Under the pieces are notes generated by a model. It ran no database searches and had not been told where the DNA came from. It was given only the letters and a program-made list of their open reading frames with translations. A stretch of 64,000 nucleotides of DNA from Clonostachys chloroleuca (lineage: Eukaryota; Ascomycota; Sordariomycetes; Hypocreales; Bionectriaceae), in the NCBI GenBank assembly GCA_037952775.1, contig JBANAY010000003.1, positions 16,306,001 through 16,370,000 of the forward strand. Reading direction: 5' to 3'. The position numbers and the translations under genes are program-made. Below are positions 44,502 to 55,716 of this stretch, piece after piece; positions within the stretch are counted from its first letter, which is position 1, and each line of letters opens with the position of its first letter.

Positions 44502-47243
44502 CTACGTAGAGAAATCCTGGAGGTCGACAGACCAGTCGGAAGTTCCTCCAAAGTTCAGTCCCTGGTAGTACTCAATCCGGCGAGCCTTGGTCTCCTTGCT
44601 CATGTGGGACACCCACTCCCCGCCGTCGAAAGCCACAAGGTCAGAGTCGCTGTCGGCGTCGTACCAGGCCTTGACACCAACCTTGTTCTTGGTGACCTGA
44701 TAAATCTCGTAGTCGGACAGGATGCCGGCCTCATTGGTGCAGTTACCGGGCTTCGCCAGCGGTGTGTTCCGGTCACCGAGGAAAGTACCTAGAGAGTCTA
44801 GAGTCAGAATGTCCAGTTTGCAAGCGGGACGCGCCGCAGGGGTACATACATTGTGGAAGGCGACATAGCCAGTCAGACATCTTGAAAGACCGCCCATAGC
44901 TGGAGACACCAACGACGACTTTGTCAGATGGCATGCCGGCTTTGGTGACCATGACCAGGGCGTTGTATGTCTCGGTGGAGTTGACGTGGGATCGAAGACA
45001 GTTTCCGGCCGGGCAACCATCCATGGCATCCGGGTTGCCAACATCCCATTGACCTGTTGTGAGATTACGTTGTTAGATTAAGCACAACACAAAGCGGGAA
45101 AAGAAGGACAATACACTGAGGAAACACTTACCATGAAGATCATAGGCCATGTATACCAGATAGTCCAAAGAACTAGCCATCATAGAAACTCTAAATTCCT
45201 TCAAATAGTAGTAAGAAGCTGGTGCTGCAATAGAGAGCGACTTCCCAGTAGCAAGCTTGCCGCGAACAGTGGCTAGAAACTTGTAATAGTTCAGCCCATC
45301 GGCCGCTTGGCCTGGCTCGGCACCGGGGATGTCCGAAGCTCCAGGGTACTCCCAGTCAAAGTCGAGGCCGTCCAGATTATGCTCATTGGCAAATGCGACA
45401 ACGCGGTCCGCAAAGGTGTTCCGGTTCGCGGGCAGGGTTGCCAGCCGGAAGAGCCCTGAGGTGGCAGGATCGTTGGAGAACTTGTAACCGCCAAAGGCTA
45501 GGACCTTCTTGGCCTTGATCTTGGTGCTGTTCTTGAACTTGGCCCACTGCTCTGCGGAATTGTCTGGGATGACGACCTGGAGGTCAGACGAAATCGTAGC
45601 AAAGCCAAAGTGGATGTGCGTGTATGACTCGTCAAAGTCCTCGACATCCATTGTGCCGCACGGGCGCTCTTTGTTGTAGCCTTGAAAGTAGCCTATCTTG
45701 CGGTATTGAGCCGGAGGCTTATCATTGCCCACAAGCTTCATACCGCAGTTAGAGACGCAGCCGGTTCCATCAGGGTTCGTGGTGCCAGGGTTTCCGGTCT
45801 CCGTGTTGGGGAGGGTGCAGTACAGGGCTGTTGTCCCGCAATATCCCCAAGCATTGCAGCAGGCATTCAGAGGACACTGGTTCAGATCAGCCAGGCTCTG
45901 GCCCTCGCTGGGCTTGCTAGTCCCGGGGACCGTAGGGCCACAGATTGTTCCTTCAACCGCCGCCGGCATCGGGGGTTGCCCTCGCTTACGCAAATTCGCT
46001 GTGCAACATTGAGGGCACAGCCGTTCCACGCCCAAGTCTTCTTGTTAAAGTTGTACAAGTCATCTACCGTTATGCCATAGGTGGCTGCAATCAACGAGCA
46101 GTATTGACCAGCTGAAACATCATGAGTAGCGCAGGTGCCGTCCGGTTGAGGTACCGGCTTCGGTGGGAGGGTTCCAGCTGAGCAGCAAACGCGCTGACCG
46201 GGTGCAAGAGTATTGCAAAATCTATCGCCGGGGTTGTAGGAGAGGAAGTCGGAGAGGCTGATCCCGCAACGTGTAGCGAGCGTGCCGCACAAGTCGCCGC
46301 CGGCAACCGTGATAGTACGACACTCATCTCTTGGGCTGAGATGTCGGAGGGCACGATGCTTGATTGTGGACGGAGCACTTAACGATGAGATCTCAGAATC
46401 TTTGATTTCCTTGGTCTTGCCACCGTCAACGTCAGGTGCACAGTTTCCGTCAGTCCACGATCTCACAATCGACTGGACAGTGGCGAAGTCACCAGCGGTA
46501 TCCGCCACAACACCAAAGATATTGGGCGAGGTTCGATCCTTGTCGCATACCTCGAGAGTCTTGCGGCTCGCTGACCCGCTCTCACCCTTCCATTCGTCAA
46601 CAAATTTCTGAAGAAGAGACGAAGCCGTCTTTTGGTCGTCCAACTGGACACCGGCATACATGCCAACAAGTGCACCACGGACGTAGGAAAAGATGATTCT
46701 CTCGCTACACTTATTTTCATCTTGCGGAAGGTTGTGCTTGAGATTCTCAATAGCAAGCGCAACGTCGGACTTTTGGTCGCTGGTGACAGACTCAGATCCA
46801 TCCCACCAGGATAGTTTGGCTGTAGCAGAAGAAGAAGTAGAGGCACCGCAAGTACTCTTGTCATCGCTTCGGCGTTTTAGCGAACGGGCTACAGCCTCAT
46901 TCTTGTTCTTGACCTCAGTGCCGAGATTTTCAGTCTCAAGAAGATAATTGACTTTGGTATCTGCATCCCCAAGAGTGCAGGCACGAATGGTGAGGGCCGA
47001 TTTGTTCTGACCAAATCCAGTATAGAGGTTGTAGTCGAGGAGGATTGGCTCGCGACACACAGACAGCCTCTCAGTATCATGGTAATGAGTCCAACCGGCT
47101 GGCCCGATGTCCGCAGAGCAGGCTACCGGGCATGGGTTTGAACTCTTCTTGGACGCTTCAAACTGAGACAAGACGTTCTGTGCAGTTACTGCACTAGGTA
47201 GCAACAGTAGGAAGGCTGAAAACAGCCCGGTTGAGGTCCACAT
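44502..47243 (-). CDS. LysM-CBM18-GH18 chitinase, killer-toxin-like subgroup (frameshift in exon 1)
   Basis: Exons are 47243-45132, 45053-44850 and 44788-44502, about 868 aa once one missing base is allowed at the five-G run 45971-45975 (plus strand). Order: signal peptide (MWTSTGLFSAFLLLLPSAVTA); an uncharacterised Cys-containing region to about 305; LysM near 308-354 and 371-420; a CBM18-like Cys-rich module from about 435 (NACCNAWGYCGTT); and GH18 from about 514, with the catalytic DGLDFDWE (Glu near 632). It ends GTSDWSVDLQDFST, soon after the GH18 fold. Secreted subgroup-C chitinases of this layout degrade chitin in fungal walls, and many relatives have longer C-termini. The frameshift falls in the linker between LysM2 and CBM18; both sides keep normal motifs, so the gene may be intact in reality. 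Confidence 0.88.
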
Positions 47244-49099
47244 CTTCTCTGGTTAACCAAAGAGTAAGCTCTGACTCAACTTAGGTATTCTTGAAGTTGT
47301 TGGTCGTGGATTGATGGAGAAGTAAACGCTCATCAAGCAACAAAGTCCGGGACAACAGAGGCATTTTATAAGTTTCAATGTTTTCCAACTCAGTCCTTTA
47401 GCCGTGTGATTACATGGTCGTGATGGAAGCCTGAGGACACTGCCTACAGCCTAGACCTTCTCGTATGACCATTTCTAGGTTATAATGTAACTTCAAGGGC
47501 AGTGAAAAATTGTGCTATGCCATATGAGGAGGACAAGAGACTCCTTCACGAGAAGTTCGCGACTCGAGTAGTTGGGCGAGGTCGCCGTTCATCAGACGAT
47601 TGATATGCAATGCAACATGGAAACTCGAACTTTGGAGTCTTGGGCTTGGCTTACACCCGAGCCACGAGAGTGCCAAGGAGCTATTTGCCAATAGTTTGAG
47701 GCTGAGACATCAGAAGGAATCTCCTAGTTGAAGTCACGTTCAAGTCGATTGATCAATTACGACCCTAGAACTCTGACTCATTGGAGAATGGCTAAGGCAC
47801 CAGCGGGGTTCCCTCGCCATCCTGGATGCGGGAATTTTCAAAAAAAAAAAAAAACACGTTGTTGGAAAGGGAAGGTTGGCCAGGGGTTAGCCAGGGGACA
47901 TCGCACCGATAGAAAGGACCTTTGGAAAAAGAACTTTGGACCCGCCAGTAAGGCTGCCTGGCCGGATGATATACCTTGTGTTTGGAGAAGTGAGTGCCTG
48001 TGCCTTGCGGCGGTTCTCATACCCGGCTGCCGTTACATTGGAGAATTGTCTGACCTTAGGCTGACCAACCATGGGTGAGAAAAACGAGAAAAGGGCAAGG
48101 CATACACGGATCCTGGGCTCGCTTCAAATCACAAGTCGCGAATATTTAACCGTCTATGCTCTCTGATCCACTACTAATCTGACATTGAGGTCTGGATAGG
48201 CTTGCCTGAGTCTGGCACAGCATTCCTACCGAAGGAAATGAAATCGTCCGTGCCGGGTAAAGTGTGACAGTTATCTGCAGCGTGAAAGAAAGTGGTTTGT
48301 TGCAAAGGACTCTTGAAATCATAAGTAGGAGGATAAGCACTAGGTGAGATATGATTGAAATCACATGGAAATAATCGTACTCTTAATCAGTCAACACCAT
48401 CCAACATGTAGCATAACTAATATTGAGGCAAAGCTGCCTAGTACCAATATCACCCTACCCATGTCAAGGCACTTTATGGAGAGTATGGAGCATGCTATGT
48501 TAGTTACTGCCTGTGCCCCTTACAAAGTATACGGTTGAAGTAACGTTGTAAATAGGAGCCCGGAGCTAAGAGCCGTCTTTTGGGTCTGATGCAGGGTGTG
48601 TCATGACGCAGCCACGGCTCCTCCTGGCGTTGGAAGAATTTCCCCACCTTTCATCTACTTCACGTAGACATGATTCTTCCTGTAGTTGACCCGACAGCGT
48701 TTCCATCTTTTCAGCACATGACTGGAAGGGCCAACGTGAATGCCTGGGCTCACGGTCCAGTTTCTGCGGCATGAAAAGGAAGGAATATCTCTAGATTAGC
48801 ATGCATTATCATTTAATGTGCACAAATAAAGTAGATTAACATGACATTGGAGGGTTGGCTACTTGAGGAAAGAAGCTCGATGCCGCAAAACACAGGACAA
48901 CTGACAGCCTGTGTCTCAACCGTCAGGTAGCTTTACTGCAGTACCTCCGTTTTGGCGGGGGTTCCGGAGTGGATTTGAGTCAGGCATGGTGTGACTCACC
49001 TATATTTTGGAAGACTCCTCAACTTCCTTAGGCATCTTTCGCTCTTCTTCCACGATGATTCATTCAGTCAGTCAGTCACTAGAGCACGAGCACTGGTAG
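47244..49099. other. Intergenic region
   Basis: About 1.85 kb without a supported gene. A run of 14 A lies at 47840-47853. Short frames on both strands show no domain. Confidence 0.55.
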
Positions 49100-49453
49100 A
49101 GCGAGCAAAAGGTAGTACCCATCCGCAAGATCAACAACCCGCCCGCCGGATTCACTACTGGGTTCAAGTACGAGACCATCACAGTCAACCCAACCATTTA
49201 CTGCCAATATCTGCTCGGGGAATATAAGCATCTGGGCGCCGAGACCAGGAACCTGCGGGTTAGTTCTCTCCAGGAGCTGTGTAACACGGTACCTGGTGGC
49301 CAGGTGGTCTTTGATTGTACAGGCGTGGCGGCAGGGCCGATGACTGGGGACACAGCATGCTTTCCCACTATGGGCCAGCTCGTTCTGGTTCGCGGTCGGG
49401 CAGACAGAATCAGCACGCATCGTAATATTGACGAACCAGATTATTCCTGGTGA
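49100..49453 (+). pseudogene. Truncated D-amino-acid oxidase relic
   Basis: The open plus-strand frame ending at TGA 49451-49453 reads PPAGFTTGFKYETITVNPTI, then CQYLLGEYKHLGAETR, VSSLQELC, VVFDCTGVAAGPM and CFPTMGQLVLVRG. This order matches the middle of fungal D-amino-acid or D-aspartate oxidases, where VNCTGLGA and PIRGQTVLV stand. The N-terminal FAD-binding glycine motif is absent upstream (a TAG precedes at 49094-49096). The C-terminal part is missing downstream. Roughly one third of the gene remains, and it is nearly free of internal damage. Confidence 0.7.
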
Positions 49454-49545
49454 TAAGAGACTCATCGCGGAATTTTATCAGCTGATCAGGGTTCTAGAGA
49501 AGAAGATAGTAGTACAGGAGCCTATTCAATAAATATTACAGATTA

Positions 49546-51998
49546 TTATATCTGATTAGATATAAATATATCACTCATGCTTGATAGAGTCTCCCAATCC
49601 ATCATCCCAAAGATATCATCATCAAAACCAGCAGGTGATATAGCTGTATAAAACGAGCTATCTCTGACTATATCATCCACAGTTTGTGATGGTATCAGAA
49701 GGTGCTGGCTCGACGGAGTATAACCAATGGTGCTCAGAGATGTAGCTATGGAGCGAAGCCCATCCGTCGCCGGCACTGCTTCCCAGTGATTATGTCCATG
49801 TTGCACACGGGGAACAGGGCCATTCAGAGTGGCCGTTTGTGAGTCATCGCGCTGGTTGATGTCTAGATCAGAATCCCTCATAGTGGATGTCTCCAACTCA
49901 TTCGTGGGATGCGATCCAGCAGCAAGGTCGGCCAAGGCCTTCCAGGTAACAGCATCGAATGCGTCAAGCTTCACCTTGAAGGAGGGAAAATGCTCCACCA
50001 TACCCCATAGAACGGAGGAGCACGTCCGGACTAGTGATGTAAGTGTTTGGTACGTGATGAAGCCCCGGACCTCACTTGAGCTTATGTAGCTGGAAATGAG
50101 AGCGGTGCCGGCAAAGCTCAAGTTCTCCACAGCTTGCCAGTATAGTGTGAGTCGATATTCACGAAAAGAACGCCGGTATAGTCCAATCAGTGTTGCAGCA
50201 GCCTGCGCAACAGCCTTGAACGCCGCGTCGGAGGGAGTTGGGATATTGCGGGAGGGGTGGTAAAGTAAAAGAAGCGCTCGATGGAGTGATATGTCGAAGG
50301 TGTCAGTAGTTTCTCGTTCGAAGGGGGTTATACTGTCGTCTCTGGGGATTTCGTCGTGCCATTTGTGGATGCGACGGTGCATGTCTTTCTGCCACTGGTC
50401 CAAGTTTGCGCAAGAATGAGCTGGGTATGGAACATCGTAAAGCATTGACTGGATTTCTGATTGGAGCTGACGATAGCGAAAAAGACTATGGCAGAATCTT
50501 TTTGACCAGAATCGTTTCTCTATCGTGGCCGTAATGCCATCTGAGGTGATAAGCGCATCGTCCACAACAGTAGGGAACTACTTGTTGTGTCAATGGCAGG
50601 CGGTCGTTAGCGGATGGAAACAAAGGAAATCGTCTTATACATACCTCTGTTGTGATAGCGCCATCAGATACACACGGTGGCATGCCTAGAGCAAAGGACA
50701 CGCTTCGGTCCATAGAGTATGCAACCCAAAACACACGCCTTCTGGTGTCGAGAGTAAGTGCATCTAAATCATTTGATGAGGATGGGTCTTTATGCAGGCC
50801 TAATTCCACCGCTAAGCGCATGGCTGCACCGGTGGTTTTCCAGGTTGCCCAAGCAGTCGGATGATGATATGAATACTGGCCAATTAATAGAAGTGCCTGA
50901 ACACCTTGCACGCTAGTTGGCAACCCGGATTCAATTAACGCCTTCAACGCGGTGGTATGATATCTGTCGGCCATAAATGTTGGAACTTTGGAGGGTTCTC
51001 GCTTCTGCATTATAACGAGGGCTACCGCAAAGACCTCAAAGACGAAAAAGACGGCCAACTTGGCTTCTGTACTCGTGTGGACATTCACAAGATCGACGCT
51101 CGGCTGCAAGTTGTAGAGAAACTCTAGCTGGTTCCGGAAAGTGGGCTTATGTAGAAGTGGCATACTGAAATTTGCCCACTGGAAGTATGCCTTGAGGAGA
51201 TTTTGAGCGGTGTCCCAGGAGGGAAGCGACGCTGGGGTAGTATCCAGGCCGCTCAAGAAATCAGGGGGAAGAGGGCCTGGCATGGAGGTTTGGTTTCTGG
51301 CGCCATGAATTGGACTAATCACAGCTTGAGAGTTACTTTGGGACTTCATTAACTCCGCCAGAAGAATTCGAAGGAAGTCGGGCTCGGCCCCGGGAGTTCG
51401 GCGAAGTAAATCACGAAGCGTAGCGGCCGCATCCGATCTAGCCTCAGACACAGGAAACCCTGTCGTGTCTGCGTCCAACTGGCACCGACTCCCTTGGCAT
51501 GCTTGCGCATTATCTCTCGTGGGCACTTTGGGCGAACAGGCTTCGTGGGAAGCATGTTCTGAGACATTGGGCTCAGAGATATGAGTCTCCCCTTCCTCTA
51601 TACGCGGTAGTGCAGATAGTCTTTCGCGGTCTTCCAGGGGAAGATATTCAATCCCGTGTTTTTGCAGTGTCAATTCCAGGTACGCAACATGTTCCTCGAG
51701 CCTAAAGACATGACTAAACAGTAGAATGCGTCAAATAAGAGCCATGGGGAAGAGTTACAAGGGGGGTTTACCTCCTTGGGACCCGTCGTCCGGCCGAGGC
51801 GTCGTAATTTACACACTCAACCCCAGCACCTTCACACAGGCTGCATGACTGCAATGGTGTATTATGTTAGTCTATGCGTGTATCGCAAGGTTAAGTTAAA
51901 ACCCATTCGGATCATGCATTACTTACGGGCAGCTTCTGATCACATCGCTTTTTCCTCTGCCGACAACGGACACAAGCTGTAATATTGGATCTGGGCAT
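49546..51998 (-). CDS. Zn(II)2Cys6 transcription factor, fungal_trans domain (4 exons)
   Basis: Exons are 51998-51927, 51848-51772, 51713-50645 and 50577-49546, giving 749 aa with phases closing. The zinc cluster is split between exons 1 and 2: MPRSNITACVRCRQRKKRCD plus SCSLCEGAGVEC, with Cys at 9, 12, 19, 26, 29 and 36 (C-x2-C-x6-C-x6-C-x2-C-x6-C). A likely coiled coil follows (HVFRLEEHVAYLELTLQKHG). The fungal_trans domain is clear: FSMPLLHKPTFRNQLEFLY, ALLLIGQYSYHHPTAWATW, MRLAVELGLHKDP and RRRVFWVAYSMDRSVSFALGMPP. It precedes a FAD oxidoreductase and an MFS permease whose promoter holds CGG-N6-CCG sites, so it may regulate them (inference). Confidence 0.92.
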
Positions 51999-53066
51999 CT
52001 TCTAGCGCCTTACGTTTCGTCAATATGACTAGCAGGCGAATGGAAGGTGGGTAGGGTTACATGCTTAGTCGGTAAAAGAAGAGATAATGAGGTGCTAGGT
52101 TGTCGTCATTATGTTCTTGGGTTTGTTGGCTAATGAAATAGGCTTGTTCCTGCGCGGACACGGCCATACTTTTATCCATGCTGCTATGCCCAGTTCACAG
52201 GTTCTGGTGGACTGCATTTAAGACATCCGATCATGCATAAAAGGGGTTCAATGCATCTAACAAGGAGCCGCTCATGCGACGTGTAGGCTTTGCGGCACAT
52301 AAAAAGGGACGGCACATGAAAGGTTACTGACAACGATTTAATGGAGCCACCCACTCTTGCTTCATAATCTCCTAAGTTGACCCAGTTGGTGCTCAAGATA
52401 CGTGTCGCCAATCTAAGACTGCCCAATTGATAATCGGGTTTACCTCACTTCACCCAATGTTTACAACACTAACCATCTGTCCCTAGTTCTCCGCTTTTCT
52501 CTCTAACCTCGGGTTCCTACTAATGTACAAGTGCTCTTGAGAGGTAGCCGCCTCGTATTTTGGGTCCGTATGCCTACAGTCTCCTCCCAGTGCCCGAGTT
52601 TGTCACGGCTCGATCCAAAATTACCCAGGGATCTGCATCTGTTCCATAATTTTGATGGCCTTTGCAGCTGATTTGCGCATGCTCCATATTGGCCGGAAGG
52701 TTGGTGCATCCTAGGGATACGGCCTAGTTCTTGGCGCCGAAGTCGGTGACATTTTAGCAGGACGTAAAACAGGGACGGCTCAGGATAGTGTACGAGAAAA
52801 GAATTCGCAATGGTGATATCTAGGTTGTGTAATAGACTGTACTGTCCTGAATTGGGCCAAACGCTCAGGGCCCTAGATTGCGAAGTTCGGTAAGTCAAAA
52901 ATTTTTAATTTTTTCTTTTTGCTATTTACTCCGCGATGAGTCATAATAGTGCTAGAGCGCACTAGTATCTACCACCTCCACTCATATATTCTACAGCTTT
53001 CCCCTATTTTCAGCTGTGTGAGTATGTAAAGCACTCCCCAATCTTGACTCAGCGTACCGGAAACAC
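51999..53066. other. Intergenic region
   Basis: About 1.07 kb, promoter side of the regulator. No supported gene. In its right part a conserved tail of the neighbouring oxidoreductase can be read in another frame (see that entry). Confidence 0.5.
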
Positions 53067-54520
53067 TCAGGTAGGCCAGTCGTGCTCCAGGCATGGCCGT
53101 TGATTAGCTTAACTAAGCCGGGTGCGCACGTGAACATCCTTGACATTCCTATGAAATTCGATCAGCAGTTGTGACTTTGATGGAGATGTTTGCTGGAGTC
53201 ATGACTTACCGTGGCCGTTAAAGCCTGCACAAATCCACTGGCCTTCAAGCCCTGAAATAGGGCCAATCATTGGGACATCGTCTGCAGTTATCCCAGTGAT
53301 TCCAGTCCAGGCTTGATCAAGTCCTTCACCTGGCCGGAGAGTCTCATTCGTGGCTCCAGCTAGTGTCAAAAATTCGTTCCTGGTGTTGTTTGCAAGACTT
53401 TCACTGTATATGGAATCATCGATAGTTACACGGTCCACCGAATCCGCGTCCCGTTTTGTTCTGGTCCCCGTGCCCCCGATAATTATTGTCCCATCCACAA
53501 GGCTCTGATTTACTGAGAAGAAGTGGTCATGGTGATATCTCAGAGACAAAGTATTCTGTAACAGATCCTCGCCGGCAAGAGCACCAGTCGGTATGAACGA
53601 GTGCACTTGAGATGAACGTGGCGTTACGAACCGCGCCAATTGTGGAAGAAGAAACGCCGCGTAAGCATTCGTGCAGTGAACAACCGTATTAACGTTAATT
53701 ACACCTCGCGGAGTGTGGATGTCCCATCGCAAACCTGCTGTTGCAGCAGGTTCATGGTGGCGAACCACCTTGATTGCTGGACAATAAGTCCACAGCCTCA
53801 CACCACTGCGGATAACGTCGTTTAGGATCCAGTGTGTCAACTTGCTAGGATGATTCGAGCCGGCAGGCCACTCGTAGGCGCAGACCGCAGAGGGATGCCT
53901 TGCTTTTGTCTTTGCTACCTCTCCGTGGTAAACCTTGATATGAGACACATCTCCACCAGCTGCTTTGAATTCTTCAAAAGCCTTGACCACAAAGCCAGTA
54001 TATTGTTGAGATAGGCAAGCCTCGACAGACGTAGTGTAGTTAAAGTCACAGTTCACTCTGTTCTTCGTGATAAACTCCTTGGCTTTCTCTAAGTGAAGTC
54101 TCTCGTTCGCGATGATCTTCACAGCTTGTTCAGGCCCGTGCTTCGCAGCAAAAGCACGAAATCCTCTGAAGGCATCTGCGAGGGATCATGTCAGCCCAAG
54201 GAAACACCAAGGGGCTTCTCCCTTCTATTCAAATGAGATAGGAGTAGCCTTCGCGTACCTGGTCGAATATTTCCGGCGTTTCTTCCAGTAGCGCCAGAAA
54301 CGGCTTCTCTAGCTTCGAGAATCAAAATGTCCTGGCCATTCACGCCGCTGTTGACCAATTCCCAAGCAGTGAGGGATCCTGCGATGCCAGAGCCGATGAT
54401 CACATACTGAACTGAAGGAGGGACTCTGGCCAATCGGTTCGCGTTCAAGTGGGGGAATGAACGTGTTGTGCGATGCCAGTAAGACAAGCTGGGAGAATCA
54501 ATCGGGAGTGAAGGCTCCAT
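53067..54520 (-). CDS. DAO-family FAD-dependent oxidoreductase (3 exons, shortened C-terminus)
   Basis: Exons are 54520-54259, 54175-53210 and 53149-53067, giving 436 aa. The FAD motif is VQYVIIGSGIAGSLTAWELV, followed by LILEAREAVSGATGRNAGNIRPD across intron 1 (GTACGC...GCAG, 83 nt). The C-terminal half has PSAVCAYEWPAGSNHP, SSQVHSFIPTGAL, DGTIIIGGTGTR, GITGITADDVPMIGPI and WICAGFNGHGMSRMFTCAPG. These are typical of fungal 'FAD dependent oxidoreductase' (glycine/D-amino-acid oxidase-like) proteins; the amine substrate is unknown. The ending is odd: TGA at 53067-53069 comes shortly after APGLVKLI, while the next frame continues GLPECFRYAESRL, normally conserved. An extra A in the AAA at 53100-53102 would explain this. 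Divergent from the MFS permease. Confidence 0.88.
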
Positions 54521-55716
54521 GTTTTCTTACCGAGGCTTCTCTGTCTTCAGAAAGACCGATGTCACATTAGCTGGAAATGAATACTGGAAATTTGGGGTCT
54601 TCTTATATCGCACCAGAAGAAAATCCCGGCATTCGTTGTAGTCAAGGACGGCAGCTCTCGTTTGAGCCAGCCATGCCAGTCGTCGCAGGCGGTCCGGTAT
54701 CGTATCATGCTCTACCATCCGTGCGTACAGGAGGCATAAAGTCTATGCGGGACTCACGCCGACAGTTTGTCGACCGCGGAGTAAGGCCCGCCACGACGCC
54801 ATTCCTGATGAGCGATTTGAATACTAACACTCCGCGTGAAAATTGAACATCATTAGTAATTACTCAAAGACTTCACAGCTAATGGTACCTTGTCAACCGT
54901 TCCCTAGTTCACGGCGAGGTACTAATTTCTAAAGCGTGATGTATGATTTCGGATGATTGATACGTTGCGGAACGAGTGCCGCTCCATGGCCGTGCGACAT
55001 GTCCCCCGCGCCGGGACAGAGGAGTATCCACCATCTCGTCTGTCCATCTTCCCCCTTTCGAACTAGTTTGACTATCGCGCCAGCTCCATCTAGTCAAGCT
55101 CGCGCTCCACATTGCCCACGCTTGGCACTAAGCGAATGTCCGCCCACTGCCTCACATTATGGTTTAGACGACATGATTGGGAGTGTTGTTGGTTTAGGTG
55201 ATAGCGAGAAACTGGTGGAAAGACCGATCTATCACCATAGAAAAACAACAATTATCCCTTCAGTCAGCAATCACCGCCTTCTGCGGGCATTGAATCCGAA
55301 ATTCCCCATGGTCATTGTTAATACCAGCTGGAAAGGTGTCGTACCCCACAACACGTCGGAAAACACTGATGCGGGGTAATTGTGGGTGAGTGGCCCGTGT
55401 AGCCGTGGAGTGCTTCCCCACATTTTCTACTTGAGTCGTTGTTCACCTGGTCACGTTCATGATCATGCCTGCATTCGACAGCCACATCAGTCCAAAATGG
55501 CCTAATGTGCCTAGCTAGTTCGCAATTCCGGGCGGTATTACCTCCGCCTGGGCGGTTTCTACCGACTGCCAGGCGGTCTTTGCCGCTCGTTAGATGTGGC
55601 ACATAGTCTTTACCGCCCTCATTCTATATCTAATTATTTCAACGATAAATTTGAATCGAACCCCTACCTGCCAGCAATATGACAGCATATACATAATTTT
55701 CATCTGAAATGTCCCA
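54521..55716. promoter_or_regulatory. Divergent promoter region, oxidoreductase/MFS permease
   Basis: About 1.2 kb between two divergent starts. No supported gene. The right part holds phased GGCGGT elements at 55531-55617. Confidence 0.6.
55531..55617. promoter_or_regulatory. Cluster of GGCGGT elements with two CGG-N6-CCG sites
   Basis: GGCGGT occurs at 55531, 55551 and 55572 on the plus strand and inverted at 55612. CGG-N6-CCG is exact at 55553-55564 and 55574-55585, 21 bp apart (two helical turns). The first element has CGG...CCG with 8-bp spacing (55533-55546). CGG-N6-CCG is the Ppr1/UaY-type target geometry of Zn2Cys6 dimers. The cluster lies 100-190 bp upstream of the permease ATG and near a Zn2Cys6 gene. 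Binding is inferred. Confidence 0.5.

Noticed and set aside
52503..52898. 131-codon minus-strand open frame
   Set aside because: Low-complexity chance frame without domain or splice support.
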